A stretch of 64,000 nucleotides of DNA from contig CAWBGY010000015.1 in the NCBI GenBank assembly GCA_963788505.1, positions 12,077 through 76,076 on the forward strand, read 5' to 3'. This document shows positions 1-8,337 of this stretch, piece after piece. Source of the stretch: JAIQFF01 sp963788505 (GTDB lineage: Bacteria; Acidobacteriota; Terriglobia; Terriglobales; Acidobacteriaceae). The notes under the pieces were generated by a model. It ran no database searches, was not told the origin of the DNA, and was given only the letters and a program-made list of their open reading frames with translations. A program made the position numbers and the translations under genes. The first letter of the stretch is position 1, and each line of letters begins with the position of its first letter.

Positions 1-350
1 CGGCCGGGGGCGGCCGTCCCCACATGGCCATCGGCAACTACGAAGGTGCAGCCCGAGTCGCGGGTCCAGACGCGGTTGGTTGGCCAGCGGTGAAAACGAA
101 CGTTTTTGCTGAGGGCGTTCGCTTTGCTCAGGATCTTGCGAGCATGCTTTTCCGACGCCGCGCTATTGACGATCAGGTCGATGCGTTCGTGCCGGCCCAG
201 ATGGCGGATGATTTCGGCGTAGACCCAGGGGATGGGCTCGAATTTTCCCGGCCAGTCACCGTGGTAGTGAGGCCATGCGAGCCAAGTGGAAGCGTGGGGC
301 TCCCATTCAGCGGGCATGCGGTAGCGGGGATTGGGTTGGGCGGGTTTCAT
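1..350 (-). CDS. aguA: Agmatine deiminase, N-terminal part; gene leaves the window
   Basis: The reverse strand from an ATG at 350 is open to the window edge and gives 116 residues matching the start of agmatine deiminase (peptidylarginine-deiminase fold). Visible family motifs are MPAEWEPHASTWLAWPH near residue 12, DWPGKF, IPWVYAEI, and TNRVWTRDSG near residue 95, which holds a substrate-binding Asp. The enzyme hydrolyses agmatine to N-carbamoylputrescine in the cytoplasm. It lies 97 nt downstream of the N-carbamoylputrescine amidase gene on the same strand, the next step of the pathway. The catalytic Cys region lies outside the window, so completeness cannot be judged. Confidence 0.9.
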   Translation of the reverse strand, partial: MKPAQPNPRYRMPAEWEPHASTWLAWPHYHGDWPGKFEPIPWVYAEIIRHLGRHERIDLIVNSAASEKHARKILSKANALSKNVRFHRWPTNRVWTRDSGCTFVVADGHVGTAAPG

Positions 351-390
351 GGATAGAGACTGAAGCCGTTTGAGCCTACCCAAAGGCTTG

Positions 391-437
391 GCGAGCCCTG
401 CTCGCCCTGGACGGGTCGGAGACCCGTCCCTACACGG
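391..437. repeat. GC-rich hairpin repeat, family A copy 1
   Basis: Two adjacent hairpins sit between aguB and aguA: a GCGAGC/GCTCGC stem (391-405) and ACGGGTC-GGA-GACCCGT (411-427), followed by a tail CCCTACACGG. The same architecture with compensatory base changes recurs near 10291, 19368 and 22997, so this is a dispersed, structured intergenic repeat rather than a simple terminator; no T-run follows. Confidence 0.7.
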
Positions 438-447
438 TTCTTGCTGG

Positions 448-1351
448 TCAATCGATCAGCCTGTTCGTGATTTGGGCGTAACTGTCGATACGGCGGTCGC
501 GCAGGAAGGGCCAGTTGCGGCGGACGTCTTCCAGGACGCACAGGTCGACTTCTCCGATCAGAATTTCTTCCTTGTCGTGCGAAGCTTCGGCGATGACGCG
601 CCCGAATGGGTCGCAGAGAAAAGAGCCTCCCCAGAATTCCAGGCCATCTCCGGAAACGGCGTTGCCGCGGACATCTCCGGTTTCGTGTCCAACACGATTT
701 ACGACCGCCACGTACACGCCGTTGGCGATGGCGTGGGCGCGCTGAATGGTGCGCCAGGCGTCGTGTTGAGATTGTCCGAACTCGGCTTTCTCCGAAGGGT
801 GCCAGCCGATCGCGGTGGGATAGAACAAGCACCTGTGCGCCTTGCAACGCCGTGAGTCGCGCGCCTTCGGGATACCACTGGTCCCAGCACACCAGAGTAC
901 CGACCCGGCCGATGGCGGTGTCGAAGGCGCGGTAGCCGAGGTCGCCCGGAGTGAAGTAATACTTTTCGTAGTACAGGGGATCGTCGGGGATGTGCATCTT
1001 GCGATAGAGCCCGAGCAGGGTGCCGTCAGCGTCGAAAATGACCGCGGTGTTGTGATAGACGCCGGGAGCGCGCTTCTCAAAGAGCGAGGCGATGAGGACA
1101 ATGCGAAGCTGTTTGGCCAGCGCTGCCAGACGGGTTGTGACCGGCCCGGGAATGGGTTGGGCGAGATCGAACAGGGTGGAGTCCTGGCGCTGGCAGAAAT
1201 ACTGGGTCTGAAAAAGCTCGGGCAGGCAGACGATTTGCGCTCCCCGCGCGGACGCCTGATGGACTTTGTCGATGGCGCGTTGAAAATTCTTGTCGGGATC
1301 GGACGTGGCCGACATTTGTATGAGTCCGACTTTGAATTTCTGCGGCGGCAA
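448..1351 (-). pseudogene. aguB: N-carbamoylputrescine amidase, frameshifted
   Basis: Nitrilase-superfamily amidase that would convert N-carbamoylputrescine to putrescine, CO2 and ammonia. The ATG at 1351 opens a frame with the catalytic triad in place: Glu45 (CLPELF), Lys118 (YRKMHIPDD) and Cys155 (VCWDQWYPEGAR). Family similarity then jumps to another frame around 821-832: one extra base after GTGCTT turns the expected LFYPTAIGWHP into an out-of-frame tail. The second frame carries the rest (NGVYVAVVNRVGHE, GGSFLCDPFGRV) and stops at 448. A repaired product would be about 300 residues, the usual family length. Either the gene is newly broken, is frameshifted in translation, or the base is an assembly error. 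Neighbouring polyamine genes support the function. Confidence 0.85.
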
Positions 1352-1506
1352 AGCGGCGCCCTCCTGAAAGAGAAATAGGATAACAGTTCCTGGTTTTCAG
1401 TTCGCGGTTCTCAGTTCCCGATTCTCAGTTCTTTAGGTCTCAGTTGTTGTGGCAATAGTTTGTGCAGTTCTAGTAGAGTAGTGCAGCACAACTTGGGGGT
1501 GTAATT

Positions 1507-2619
1507 TTGAAACAAGGCAACCATGACGGCGCAGGAATGGAGCGCCACTTACACGATCCGATTGAGGACCGGCTGACTCCACTGGAGCCGCTCGACCTCG
1601 GCCGGGTGCAGTCGATTGACGACCTGGTGCGGGCGATGTCCAAGACCGCGTTCGCCGGGCGGCAACTAGGGGAGGCCGCCGACGTGCTGGAAGCCATGGC
1701 CCGCGACAGGGACTGTTTTGTGGTGATGACCCTGGCGGGGGCGATGACTGTGGCCAAGCAGGGATTGGTGATCACGGAATTGATCGATCGCGGCATTGTA
1801 AATGCGATCGTCTCCACCGGGGCGCTGATGGCCCATGGGTTGGTGGAAGCCACCGGGCACGCTCACTTCCGCTACAACCCCGAGGTTTCCGACGAAGAGC
1901 TCTACGAGCAGGGTTACAACCGGGTTTACGACACGCTGGAGCCGGAAAAGAATCTGGACGACGTGGAGCGGGTAGTGTTCGAAGTGCTGGAGGGATGGGA
2001 TCCCAGCGAGATGCTTTGCTCTTACAAGCTCAATCATGCGGTCGGAGAATACCTGGCCAAGAATGCCAAGGGACAGCGGGGGATTCTGAAATCGGCTTTC
2101 GAGAAGGGCGTGCCGGTTTTCGTACCCGCTTTTACCGACTCCGAACTTGGGCTGGATGTGGCCCTTTCCAATCGCATGCGGGAGGCGGCGGGGCGCCACA
2201 AGCTGCGCTTTGATCCGTTCGAGGACCTGGAACACTTCGCGTCGACGCTGTTGCGGCAGAAACGGCTGGGTATTTTTACCATCGGCGGGGGAGTACCGCG
2301 GAACTGGTCGCAGCAGTTTGGGCCGTTTATTGAGCTGCGGCACCGGCGCATGGGGGAAAATGTTCCGCTCAAGCGCTATCACTATGGACTGCGGATTTGT
2401 CCCGAGCCCGTCTATTGGGGTGGGCTGTCCGGAAGTCCCTATAGCGAAGCGATTTCCTGGGGGAAGTTTGTGCCGCCAGCCGAGGGCGGAAAGTTTGGTG
2501 AAGTGTTCCTGGATGCGACGGTGGGATTGCCCCTGATCGTGGCCGCGGTACTGGAGCGGATGGATAAAGATGCCGGCAATCACAAAGCGAAGAAGGAGAA
2601 GGCGCTGGCGAGGAAGTAG
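1507..2619 (+). CDS. Deoxyhypusine synthase-like protein, possible (homo)spermidine synthase
   Basis: The 370-residue product belongs to the deoxyhypusine synthase family, NAD-dependent enzymes that transfer an aminobutyl group through an enzyme-lysine imine. The family Lys is visible at about residue 320 in AISWGKFVPP, with the downstream strand FGEVFLDATVGLPLIVA; N-terminal TGALMAHGL and ATGHAHFRYN are also typical. Bacteria lack the eIF5A substrate, and this gene sits among arginine decarboxylase, agmatine deiminase and carbamoylputrescine amidase genes, so I infer it makes a higher polyamine such as homospermidine from putrescine. The start taken is TTG with GGGGGTG seven bases upstream; an ATG at 1537 would remove 10 residues. 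Exact substrate is unknown. Confidence 0.85.
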   Translation: MKQGNHDGAGMERHLHDPIEDRLTPLEPLDLGRVQSIDDLVRAMSKTAFAGRQLGEAADVLEAMARDRDCFVVMTLAGAMTVAKQGLVITELIDRGIVNAIVSTGALMAHGLVEATGHAHFRYNPEVSDEELYEQGYNRVYDTLEPEKNLDDVERVVFEVLEGWDPSEMLCSYKLNHAVGEYLAKNAKGQRGILKSAFEKGVPVFVPAFTDSELGLDVALSNRMREAAGRHKLRFDPFEDLEHFASTLLRQKRLGIFTIGGGVPRNWSQQFGPFIELRHRRMGENVPLKRYHYGLRICPEPVYWGGLSGSPYSEAISWGKFVPPAEGGKFGEVFLDATVGLPLIVAAVLERMDKDAGNHKAKKEKALARK

Positions 2620-2673
2620 ACGTACAAAGAGCGCGGGCGAGACGCCGCCGTGAAAACCGGCTGTACAAACAGC

Positions 2674-2704
2674 AAAGGCCCATTCGCTTCGGCGATGGGC
2701 CTTT
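2674..2704. terminator. Bidirectional intrinsic terminator
   Basis: A 10-bp perfect stem AAAGGCCCAT / ATGGGCCTTT encloses an inner CGC-TTCG-GCG loop and is followed by CTGGCTTTTT. It lies between the converging DHS-like and arginine decarboxylase genes and can serve both. Confidence 0.8.
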
Positions 2705-2726
2705 CTGGCTTTTTAGTCCTTGTTTC

Positions 2727-3284
2727 CTAGTCGAAGATCAGGACCGCCGACGCGATGACGGTTGTCCAGAGGCCGCGCTTGTCGCCTACGGCGGACTGGG
2801 TGACGTTGGCGGTGCGGACGATCTTGTTGGAGATGCGATAGATCTCTTTCTTCTCGTCCCAGGAACGGTCGGGATCGAATTCAACGTTAAGGGTGGTGGC
2901 CAGCATCTCAGCGGCGAGTTCCTCGGCATAGTCGCCGGCCGCGTCTTCGGTCTCGCCGAAGGAGTGGTGCTCGCTGAGGTAGCCGTAGGTATTGCGGTCG
3001 GCGGGAATGGCGACGCCGATGCTGGAGGCAAGCAAGCGGTGGGGTTCGTGGGTGGAGTTCTCGGCCACGACCGCAAAAACTACTTCGCCCGGGCTCAGGT
3101 ATTTCAGTCCCTGAGAGCGCGGCACGAGCTTGCATTGTGGCGGAAAAATTGAGGAGACTCGAACCAGATTCTGGGCGGCGATGCCGGCGTCCCGCAACGC
3201 CAGCTCAAACGACGTGAGACGTTCGCGATGTTTCCCGACCCCCTTGGTGAAGAAAATCTTTTTGGGGACCATGTCTTTAGACAA
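2727..3284 (-). CDS. pdaD: Pyruvoyl-dependent arginine decarboxylase
   Basis: The 185-residue protein matches PvlArgDC, which self-cleaves to form a pyruvoyl cofactor and decarboxylates arginine to agmatine. The processing site is visible as VRVSSIFPPQCK, with the Ser44-Ser45 bond where family members cut; the GYLSEHHSFGET motif near residue 102 is also diagnostic. Length agrees with the family. The start is TTG at 3284, chosen because GGAGG lies 9 nt upstream; the first ATG (3272) would be 21 nt away. It faces the DHS-like gene across a terminator and provides the first step of the agmatine route to putrescine in this neighbourhood. Confidence 0.92.
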   Translation of the reverse strand: MSKDMVPKKIFFTKGVGKHRERLTSFELALRDAGIAAQNLVRVSSIFPPQCKLVPRSQGLKYLSPGEVVFAVVAENSTHEPHRLLASSIGVAIPADRNTYGYLSEHHSFGETEDAAGDYAEELAAEMLATTLNVEFDPDRSWDEKKEIYRISNKIVRTANVTQSAVGDKRGLWTTVIASAVLIFD

Positions 3285-3431
3285 TTCGAGTTTCCTCCAG
3301 AGGCGCTTTAGGTAAATTCGCTAAAACATAACATAGGGAGTTGCGGAGACAATATGAAAATCCAGGTAATTTAGGAAAAAGGCACCCCCACGTGCCCAGG
3401 TGAACACTTCTGGCGGAGCAAGGCTGGCGGC

Positions 3432-3788
3432 CTACTTGGCTGCCGCGACGGAAAGCACGGTAATGGTATCGCCATCGGCCTGGCCGGTGACTTTGGCTTG
3501 CTTGTCGGCCAGCTTGTCGAGCTGATCAAGGGCGGTCTTGTCGCTGGTGTCCAGCGTGTACACCTTGTCTCCTACAACCAGCGCGTACTTTGAACCTTTA
3601 GCTATGCACGCACGGGTGCATTCGGCGGCGTTGCCAGCCATCATGTGGTTGGCGCCACACATGGCATCGCTTACCTTGCCGGTAAAGGCCTGGGGCTTGT
3701 TGGCTGCCAGGGCGCCGGGCAAAAGCAGGGCTGCGCCTAGAAATGCGGTTGCGAGGGCAACGACCAGTCTCGAGGGAGTGGAACTCAT
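3432..3788 (-). CDS. Secreted Cys-containing protein of unknown function
   Basis: A 118-residue product begins with a clear signal peptide (hydrophobic stretch ending GALAANKP, cleavage near residue 29). The mature part has the pattern SDAMCGANHMM then AECTRACIAKGSKYALVVGDKVYTL, with three cysteines and a His that could bind metal or form a disulfide, followed by a predicted small beta domain. The ATG at 3788 has AAGGAGA ten bases upstream; a longer frame exists upstream but overlaps the POTRA gene and lacks coding character. I recognise the type from acidobacterial genomes as a conserved hypothetical; no function can be given. Confidence 0.75.
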   Translation of the reverse strand: MSSTPSRLVVALATAFLGAALLLPGALAANKPQAFTGKVSDAMCGANHMMAGNAAECTRACIAKGSKYALVVGDKVYTLDTSDKTALDQLDKLADKQAKVTGQADGDTITVLSVAAAK

Positions 3789-3903
3789 CAGAATGTTTCT
3801 CCTTGTGTCGGTTTCACAACTGTCCTGCAATTGGATGCCGCGAAAGAAGCCGAGGCTCCACTGTACCCGGAAATAATACCGAAAAGGAAGAGAGCCTTGG
3901 CAC

Positions 3904-5196
3904 TCACCGTCTGGGCTCGAAGTGCAACGAGACGTCCACCACCTTTTCCGGTTCTTCAGGAGATTCGCGGACGGTAATTTTCCACAGGTCCGAGGGGAAG
4001 AGGTCGCGGATGGAGTCCACGAACAGCTGGGGATAGCCGGAATCGTAGGTCTGGCCGGGAAGCAGCGTCCATTCGGCTGCCATGCGGTCGGTGGCTTTAC
4101 TGTCCAGGCCGTGAATTTCGAGGTCGCCCATCTTGTAGATGCTGCCCTCCTGAAACTGGAACACGTAATTGACGGTGGAGTCGGCATCGTCCATTTGAGG
4201 AGTGGGGCGGATCTGCACTTCCATGTAGCCGCGGGTCCCGTAAAGCTTTTTCAGGCCTTCGACATCCTGGTCGGCTTGCACGGCGTTGGCCGGTTGACCG
4301 GGCTGGAGGTGAATCAGCTCACGCAGCTTTTCGACCGGAAACACGTTCTTATTGCCGGAAAGCTGGATAGTGCCGAGTTTGTACTGACGGCCGGGAGTGA
4401 CGGGAAAGGTGACGTCCACCGAGGTGTCGTCGGGAGTCTCCTCCGCGACCTTGGGCTGAGGTTCGCCAAAGGCGGCCTTGAGGTAGCCGCGCGCCAGAAA
4501 TACGGGAAGCAGGTTCTTTGCCGCCTGAAGCTCCAGCCGGCTGCGTGAGTAATCCTGACCGGACAGGTTGTGGGCGGCCGCCTCGAGCAGAGGCAGATCA
4601 TCCTGACTGGCGCCCGTGAAGGCGATCTTGCGAACAATTATGGGCTGACCGGTAACGCTGAAGTCGAAAGCCTCGACCGGACCGTCTTCCGGACCCGCAC
4701 GCAGATAGTCGACGCGACCGCGCACGTTGTGCTCGATGGCGAGTGCCTGCAAGGCTTCCAAAATCTCGTCGGCCAGGTCTCCGTTGAGCGGGAGTTGGCC
4801 CTGGAACAGAGGCACGCGAGTGCGCAGTTGCTGGAACAGTTCCTGATCGGAAAGCCAGACGAAGTTCTCAAAGTGGGCAGGCACGAAGGGATTGCTGTCG
4901 GTGACTTGCAAGTCGAGTTTGGTGCCCTCGGCATTGAATTGGAAACTGTAGGCCACGTTGCTGAAAGCGCCGGTTTCGCCCAGGCGTCGGCTCACGCTCT
5001 TGAAATCATCGTCGCTGACGATCTGGCCGGGTTGGAGGCCGGTGGCGGCGATGATCTGGTCCGGCGTGTAACGATTGGAGCCAGTGACCTTGATGGAGAT
5101 CAGCTTTGACGACGAAGGCGGTTGGGACGGCTTGCGGGTCTGTGCCGAGAGCAGGGAAGCGCAGGCCAGCAGAAGAGCTGGGAGGGTCCGGTTCAC
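3904..5196 (-). CDS. POTRA-domain protein without a beta-barrel
   Basis: A 430-residue secreted protein (signal peptide ending LLSAQ near residue 20). It shows at least three POTRA-like units: SIKVTGSNRYTPDQI near residue 37, LGTIQLSGNKNVFPVEKLREL near residue 280, and MGDLEIHGLDSKATDRM near residue 365. POTRA units are the periplasmic, substrate-docking domains of BamA/TamA-type outer-membrane assembly proteins, but those carry a C-terminal barrel of roughly 300-400 residues, absent here. The GTG at 5196 is taken as start because upstream in-frame codons read through the repeat at 5219-5345. A role as soluble accessory to outer-membrane insertion or secretion is inference. Confidence 0.78.
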   Translation of the reverse strand: MNRTLPALLLACASLLSAQTRKPSQPPSSSKLISIKVTGSNRYTPDQIIAATGLQPGQIVSDDDFKSVSRRLGETGAFSNVAYSFQFNAEGTKLDLQVTDSNPFVPAHFENFVWLSDQELFQQLRTRVPLFQGQLPLNGDLADEILEALQALAIEHNVRGRVDYLRAGPEDGPVEAFDFSVTGQPIIVRKIAFTGASQDDLPLLEAAAHNLSGQDYSRSRLELQAAKNLLPVFLARGYLKAAFGEPQPKVAEETPDDTSVDVTFPVTPGRQYKLGTIQLSGNKNVFPVEKLRELIHLQPGQPANAVQADQDVEGLKKLYGTRGYMEVQIRPTPQMDDADSTVNYVFQFQEGSIYKMGDLEIHGLDSKATDRMAAEWTLLPGQTYDSGYPQLFVDSIRDLFPSDLWKITVRESPEEPEKVVDVSLHFEPRR

Positions 5197-5218
5197 TGCC
5201 GCGATTCTAACCCAAGAA

Positions 5219-5345
5219 CACGTAGGAGCGGGCGCCTCGCCCGCCCGGCGGAGTGGATCTCCGCGGTTTTTCAGTTTCAATGCAAGCATGAAACCACTGG
5301 CGAGCTTCGCTCGCCTGCCCGGGCGAGGGCGCCCGGGCCTACGTG
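5219..5345. repeat. GC-rich palindromic repeat, family A copy 2
   Basis: The element is bounded by CACGTAGG and its complement CCTACGTG. It contains hairpins GCGGGCG-CCT-CGCCCGC, GGCGAGC-TTC-GCTCGCC and CCCGGGCG-AGGG-CGCCCGGG. It lies between the lysR gene and the POTRA gene on the same strand and resembles the copy at 22895-23025 in order of parts. Confidence 0.75.
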
Positions 5346-5351
5346 TTCGCG

Positions 5352-6257
5352 CTAGCGTTTTACAGCGATGGCATCAACCGTCTTGATCTTTACCGTGGTG
5401 TCGATGAAGGCGAGGGCGGCGCGGCTGAGGGCTTTGTCCTTGCGGAAGACCAGCGCCAGGTCGCGGCGAATCGGGGCCTCGGCCATGGGGATGGCGACCA
5501 GCACTTTGGCTTGTACGTCCTCTTGCACATTGGAGCGCGCGATGAAGCCCACGCCTACGTCGGCGGCGATGAAACGCTTCAGCAGTTCGCTGGAGTCGAG
5601 TTCCATGGCGTACTGCGGCTTCAGCTTGTTTTCGTGGAAAAGGTCTTCCAGGGCGTCCCGAGTGTGACCGGCCTTGGGCATCACCAGGGGGAACTTCGCG
5701 ACTTCGCAGATGGGGGCGGTCTTCAACTTCGCCAGCGGGTGCTGGGGAGGCGCGATGACCACCAGTTCGTCACGATGAATCAGGACAACGGTCAGGCGGG
5801 CGTCGGTGACCGGCATGGACATGAAGCCGAAGTCGACCGAATTGTCGATGACGGACTCGAGAATCTTGCCGTAATCGGCGCGAGTGATGTTGACCGCGAC
5901 GTCGGGGTACTGCTTCTTGAACTCGGCGAAGACTTCGGGAAGGATGTGCAGGCAGGTGCCTTCGTTGGCGCCCACGATGATTTCCCCCCGAGGCACGCGC
6001 TCGGTTTCGGCGATGGCGACCAGGACGGCTTTGCGGGCTTCAAGAACCTCTTCAGCATATTTCTGGAACAGTTTGCCGGAGGCGGTGATGGAGACTTTCC
6101 CGCCGGAGCGATCGAGCAGCTTGGCGCCGACTTCTTCCTCCAGGGCGCGGATCTGGGAAGAGATGGCGGGCTGGGTGCGAAAACGCTTCTCGGCCGCCCG
6201 GGAAAACGAGCTGTGACGCGCGACCTGGAGAAATGTTTCTAGCTGTTCAAAGTCCAT
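5352..6257 (-). CDS. LysR-family transcriptional regulator
   Basis: A 301-residue protein with an N-terminal winged helix-turn-helix (MDFEQLETFLQVARHSSFSRAAE, TQPAISSQIRALEEE, residues 1-60) and a periplasmic-binding-like effector domain from about residue 90 (GEIIVGANEGTCLHILP; DFGFMSMPVTD; ADVGVGFIARSNV). Such proteins bind DNA as tetramers and respond to a small ligand. The start is ATG 6257; an upstream in-frame ATG at 6281 lies inside an inverted repeat. It is divergent from glnA, 397 bp away, so it may control itself and possibly glnA, but the ligand is not evident. Confidence 0.92.
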   Translation of the reverse strand: MDFEQLETFLQVARHSSFSRAAEKRFRTQPAISSQIRALEEEVGAKLLDRSGGKVSITASGKLFQKYAEEVLEARKAVLVAIAETERVPRGEIIVGANEGTCLHILPEVFAEFKKQYPDVAVNITRADYGKILESVIDNSVDFGFMSMPVTDARLTVVLIHRDELVVIAPPQHPLAKLKTAPICEVAKFPLVMPKAGHTRDALEDLFHENKLKPQYAMELDSSELLKRFIAADVGVGFIARSNVQEDVQAKVLVAIPMAEAPIRRDLALVFRKDKALSRAALAFIDTTVKIKTVDAIAVKR

Positions 6258-6262
6258 AAGGC

Positions 6263-6438
6263 AGCACTTAGCAATTGGCAATTAGCGTTTGACCAACCCG
6301 CTCCGGAACCGGTGGCCGGCCTCACCTGAAGTCGGAGCGGGACCACTCGCCAAGTTCCGGGGGTAATTAGCCTGGTAATCGGCAATTCGCAGCCGTCCTG
6401 GGGTTTAGCCAATTGCTAATTGCCAATTGCTAAGTGCT
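6263..6438. repeat. Perfect 24-bp inverted repeat between lysR and glnA
   Basis: Positions 6263-6286 and 6415-6438 are exact reverse complements (24 of 24), separated by 128 bp. The arms are AT-rich (core CAATTGGCAATT) in a GC-rich genome. The left arm covers the lysR leader immediately before its ATG, where no Shine-Dalgarno is visible. It could be a regulatory dyad or the terminal repeats of a short non-coding insertion. Confidence 0.8.
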
Positions 6439-6654
6439 TTCCCCCAAGCCGCGCCGGGCATAAGCCTTCGTTATCCCGGCCATAAAAACAATATATTTCC
6501 TTGCACAGGCCACGCCCCGTTACAGTTACGTGCGACTTGCACAATGCGAGATTGTAGCAGGCTGGCTATCTTCCCTTGAAACGCGGCCCTTAACGCGTGG
6601 CGTCGCGAAAAGTCGCGTCGACGAGACCAGGAACAAATCTGAAAGGAACGACCC

Positions 6655-8067
6655 ATGGCTGACCCGAAAACCGTTCTGGAATTTGTGAAGAAGAACGGGG
6701 TCAAGATGTTCGATCTTCGCTTTACCGACCTGCCCGGACTGCAGCACCACGTTTCCTATCCCATCGACCAGCTGAGCGAGGCCTCGTTTGACGAAGGCTT
6801 TGGCATGGACGGTTCGTCGATCCGGGGCTGGGCGGCGATCCACGAAAGCGACATGCTGCTGATGCCGGACCCGAACTCTTTCATCCTCGATCCTTTTACC
6901 GAGATTGCGACCCTGGTGATGGTGTGCGACGTGGTGGATCCGGTGACCAAACAGCGCTACGACCGCGACCCACGCTACATCGCGAAGAAAGCGGAAATGT
7001 ATCTGGGTTCGACCGGCTTGGCGGACACCGCCTATTTCGGGGCCGAGGCCGAGTTTTTCATCTTCGATAACGTGCGCTTTGATCAGCGCGAGCAGCACGG
7101 CTTCTACTTCATCGACGCCGAAGAAGGACGCTGGAATTCCGGCCGGGTGGAGAACAACCAGGGATATCGTCCGCGCTACAAGGAAGGTTATTTCCCGGTG
7201 CCCCCCACCGACCATTACCAGGACCTGCGCAGCGAGATGGTCATGACCATGCAGAACTGCGATCTGGAAGTGGAATGCCACCATCATGAAGTGGCAACCG
7301 GAGGACAGACCGAAATCGACCTGAAGTTCGATTCGCTGGTGCGCTCGGCCGACCACATGATGCTCTACAAGTACATCGTGAAGAATGTGGCCAACCAGTA
7401 TGGCAAGACAGTGACTTTCATGCCCAAGCCGATCTTCGGAGATAACGGCAGTGGCATGCACACCCATCAGTCGCTGTGGAAGGGCGGCAAGCCGCTGTTT
7501 GCCGGCGACGGCTACGCCGGGATATCGCAGATGGCGCTGTGGTATATCGGAGGCCTGATCAAGCACGGACCGGCACTGGCGGCGATCATCGCTCCGACCA
7601 CGAATTCCTACAAGCGCCTGGTGCCGGGATTTGAAGCGCCGGTGAACCTGGCGTACTCGCGGCGCAACCGCTCGGCGGCTTGCCGCATCCCGATGTATTC
7701 CGCTTCCCCCAAGGCCAAACGGGTAGAGTTCCGTCCGCCGGACCCGAGCTGCAATCCTTACATGGCGTTCGCCGCCATGATGATGGCGGGCCTGGATGGA
7801 ATCGAAAACAAGATGGATCCGGGACAGCCGCTGGATAAAGACATCTATGACCTGGGGCCAGAAGAGTTGGCCAAGGTGCCATCCATGCCCGGCTCGCTCG
7901 AAGATGCGCTGGATGCGCTCGAGCGCGACCACGCGTTTCTGCTCAAGGGCGATGTGTTTACCGAAGAACTGCTAAGCACCTACGTAGAGTACAAGCGAAC
8001 GAAGGAAGTAGACGCGGTCAGGCTGCGTCCCCATCCCTATGAGTTCGCTCTGTACTACGACATCTAG
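6655..8067 (+). CDS. glnA: Glutamine synthetase, type I
   Basis: The 470-residue protein is a dodecameric GSI that condenses glutamate and ammonia with ATP in the cytoplasm. Signatures: DGSSIRGWAAIHESDM near residue 50 (beta-Grasp domain), GAEAEFFIFD (metal-binding Glu), NGSGMHTHQSLW (about residues 263-274), ATP-loop-like PTTNSYKRLVPG, and the adenylylation Tyr398 in DIYDLGPEE, matching Tyr397 of the enteric enzyme. GAAAGGA lies about ten bases before the ATG. The adenylylation site together with glnE at 10.2 kb indicates covalent control by AMP. It is divergent from a LysR gene. Confidence 0.98.
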   Translation: MADPKTVLEFVKKNGVKMFDLRFTDLPGLQHHVSYPIDQLSEASFDEGFGMDGSSIRGWAAIHESDMLLMPDPNSFILDPFTEIATLVMVCDVVDPVTKQRYDRDPRYIAKKAEMYLGSTGLADTAYFGAEAEFFIFDNVRFDQREQHGFYFIDAEEGRWNSGRVENNQGYRPRYKEGYFPVPPTDHYQDLRSEMVMTMQNCDLEVECHHHEVATGGQTEIDLKFDSLVRSADHMMLYKYIVKNVANQYGKTVTFMPKPIFGDNGSGMHTHQSLWKGGKPLFAGDGYAGISQMALWYIGGLIKHGPALAAIIAPTTNSYKRLVPGFEAPVNLAYSRRNRSAACRIPMYSASPKAKRVEFRPPDPSCNPYMAFAAMMMAGLDGIENKMDPGQPLDKDIYDLGPEELAKVPSMPGSLEDALDALERDHAFLLKGDVFTEELLSTYVEYKRTKEVDAVRLRPHPYEFALYYDI

Positions 8068-8078
8068 TTCCGAAGCTC

Positions 8079-8312
8079 TGTCATCCCGACCGGAACGATG
8101 CGCAGCGAGCGCAGTGGAGGGACCTTGTGTTCCTGGCGGGATACCGTGACCTCAGGGCTTATCCCCCTTGCAGGTGTCTGCCGCTCCAAACAAAGGCTTC
8201 TCGCCTGCCAGCCACGGAATACTGACACGCCGCTTCCCGGCCAGTTTGGAGCCCGCAGGAACACAAGGTCCCTCCACTGCGCTCGCTGCGCTGCGCTCCG
8301 GTCGGGATGACA
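8079..8312. repeat. Long inverted repeat downstream of glnA
   Basis: Arms of about 60 bp (8079-8140 and 8252-8312) are near-perfect reverse complements, starting TGTCATCCCGACCGGA and running through GAGCGCAGTGGAGGGACC. The 110-bp centre has no gene. The element fills the space between glnA and the converging 8379 gene and could fold as one long stem or act as a mobile non-coding unit. A related 'TGTCATCCTGAG' element is at 20758. Confidence 0.8.
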
Positions 8313-8337
8313 GGGGTTTTGTGAGTGTCAGAAGAAA

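Noticed and set aside
24..356. Open frame of 110 codons on the forward strand
   Set aside because: It is antisense to the agmatine deiminase start, which matches its family well.
5197..5289. N-terminal extension of the POTRA protein
   Set aside because: The added codons read the family A repeat, and the signal peptide starts at GTG 5196.
6480..6654. Sigma54-type promoter for glnA
   Set aside because: No GG-N10-GC pair with flanking consensus was found upstream of the start.
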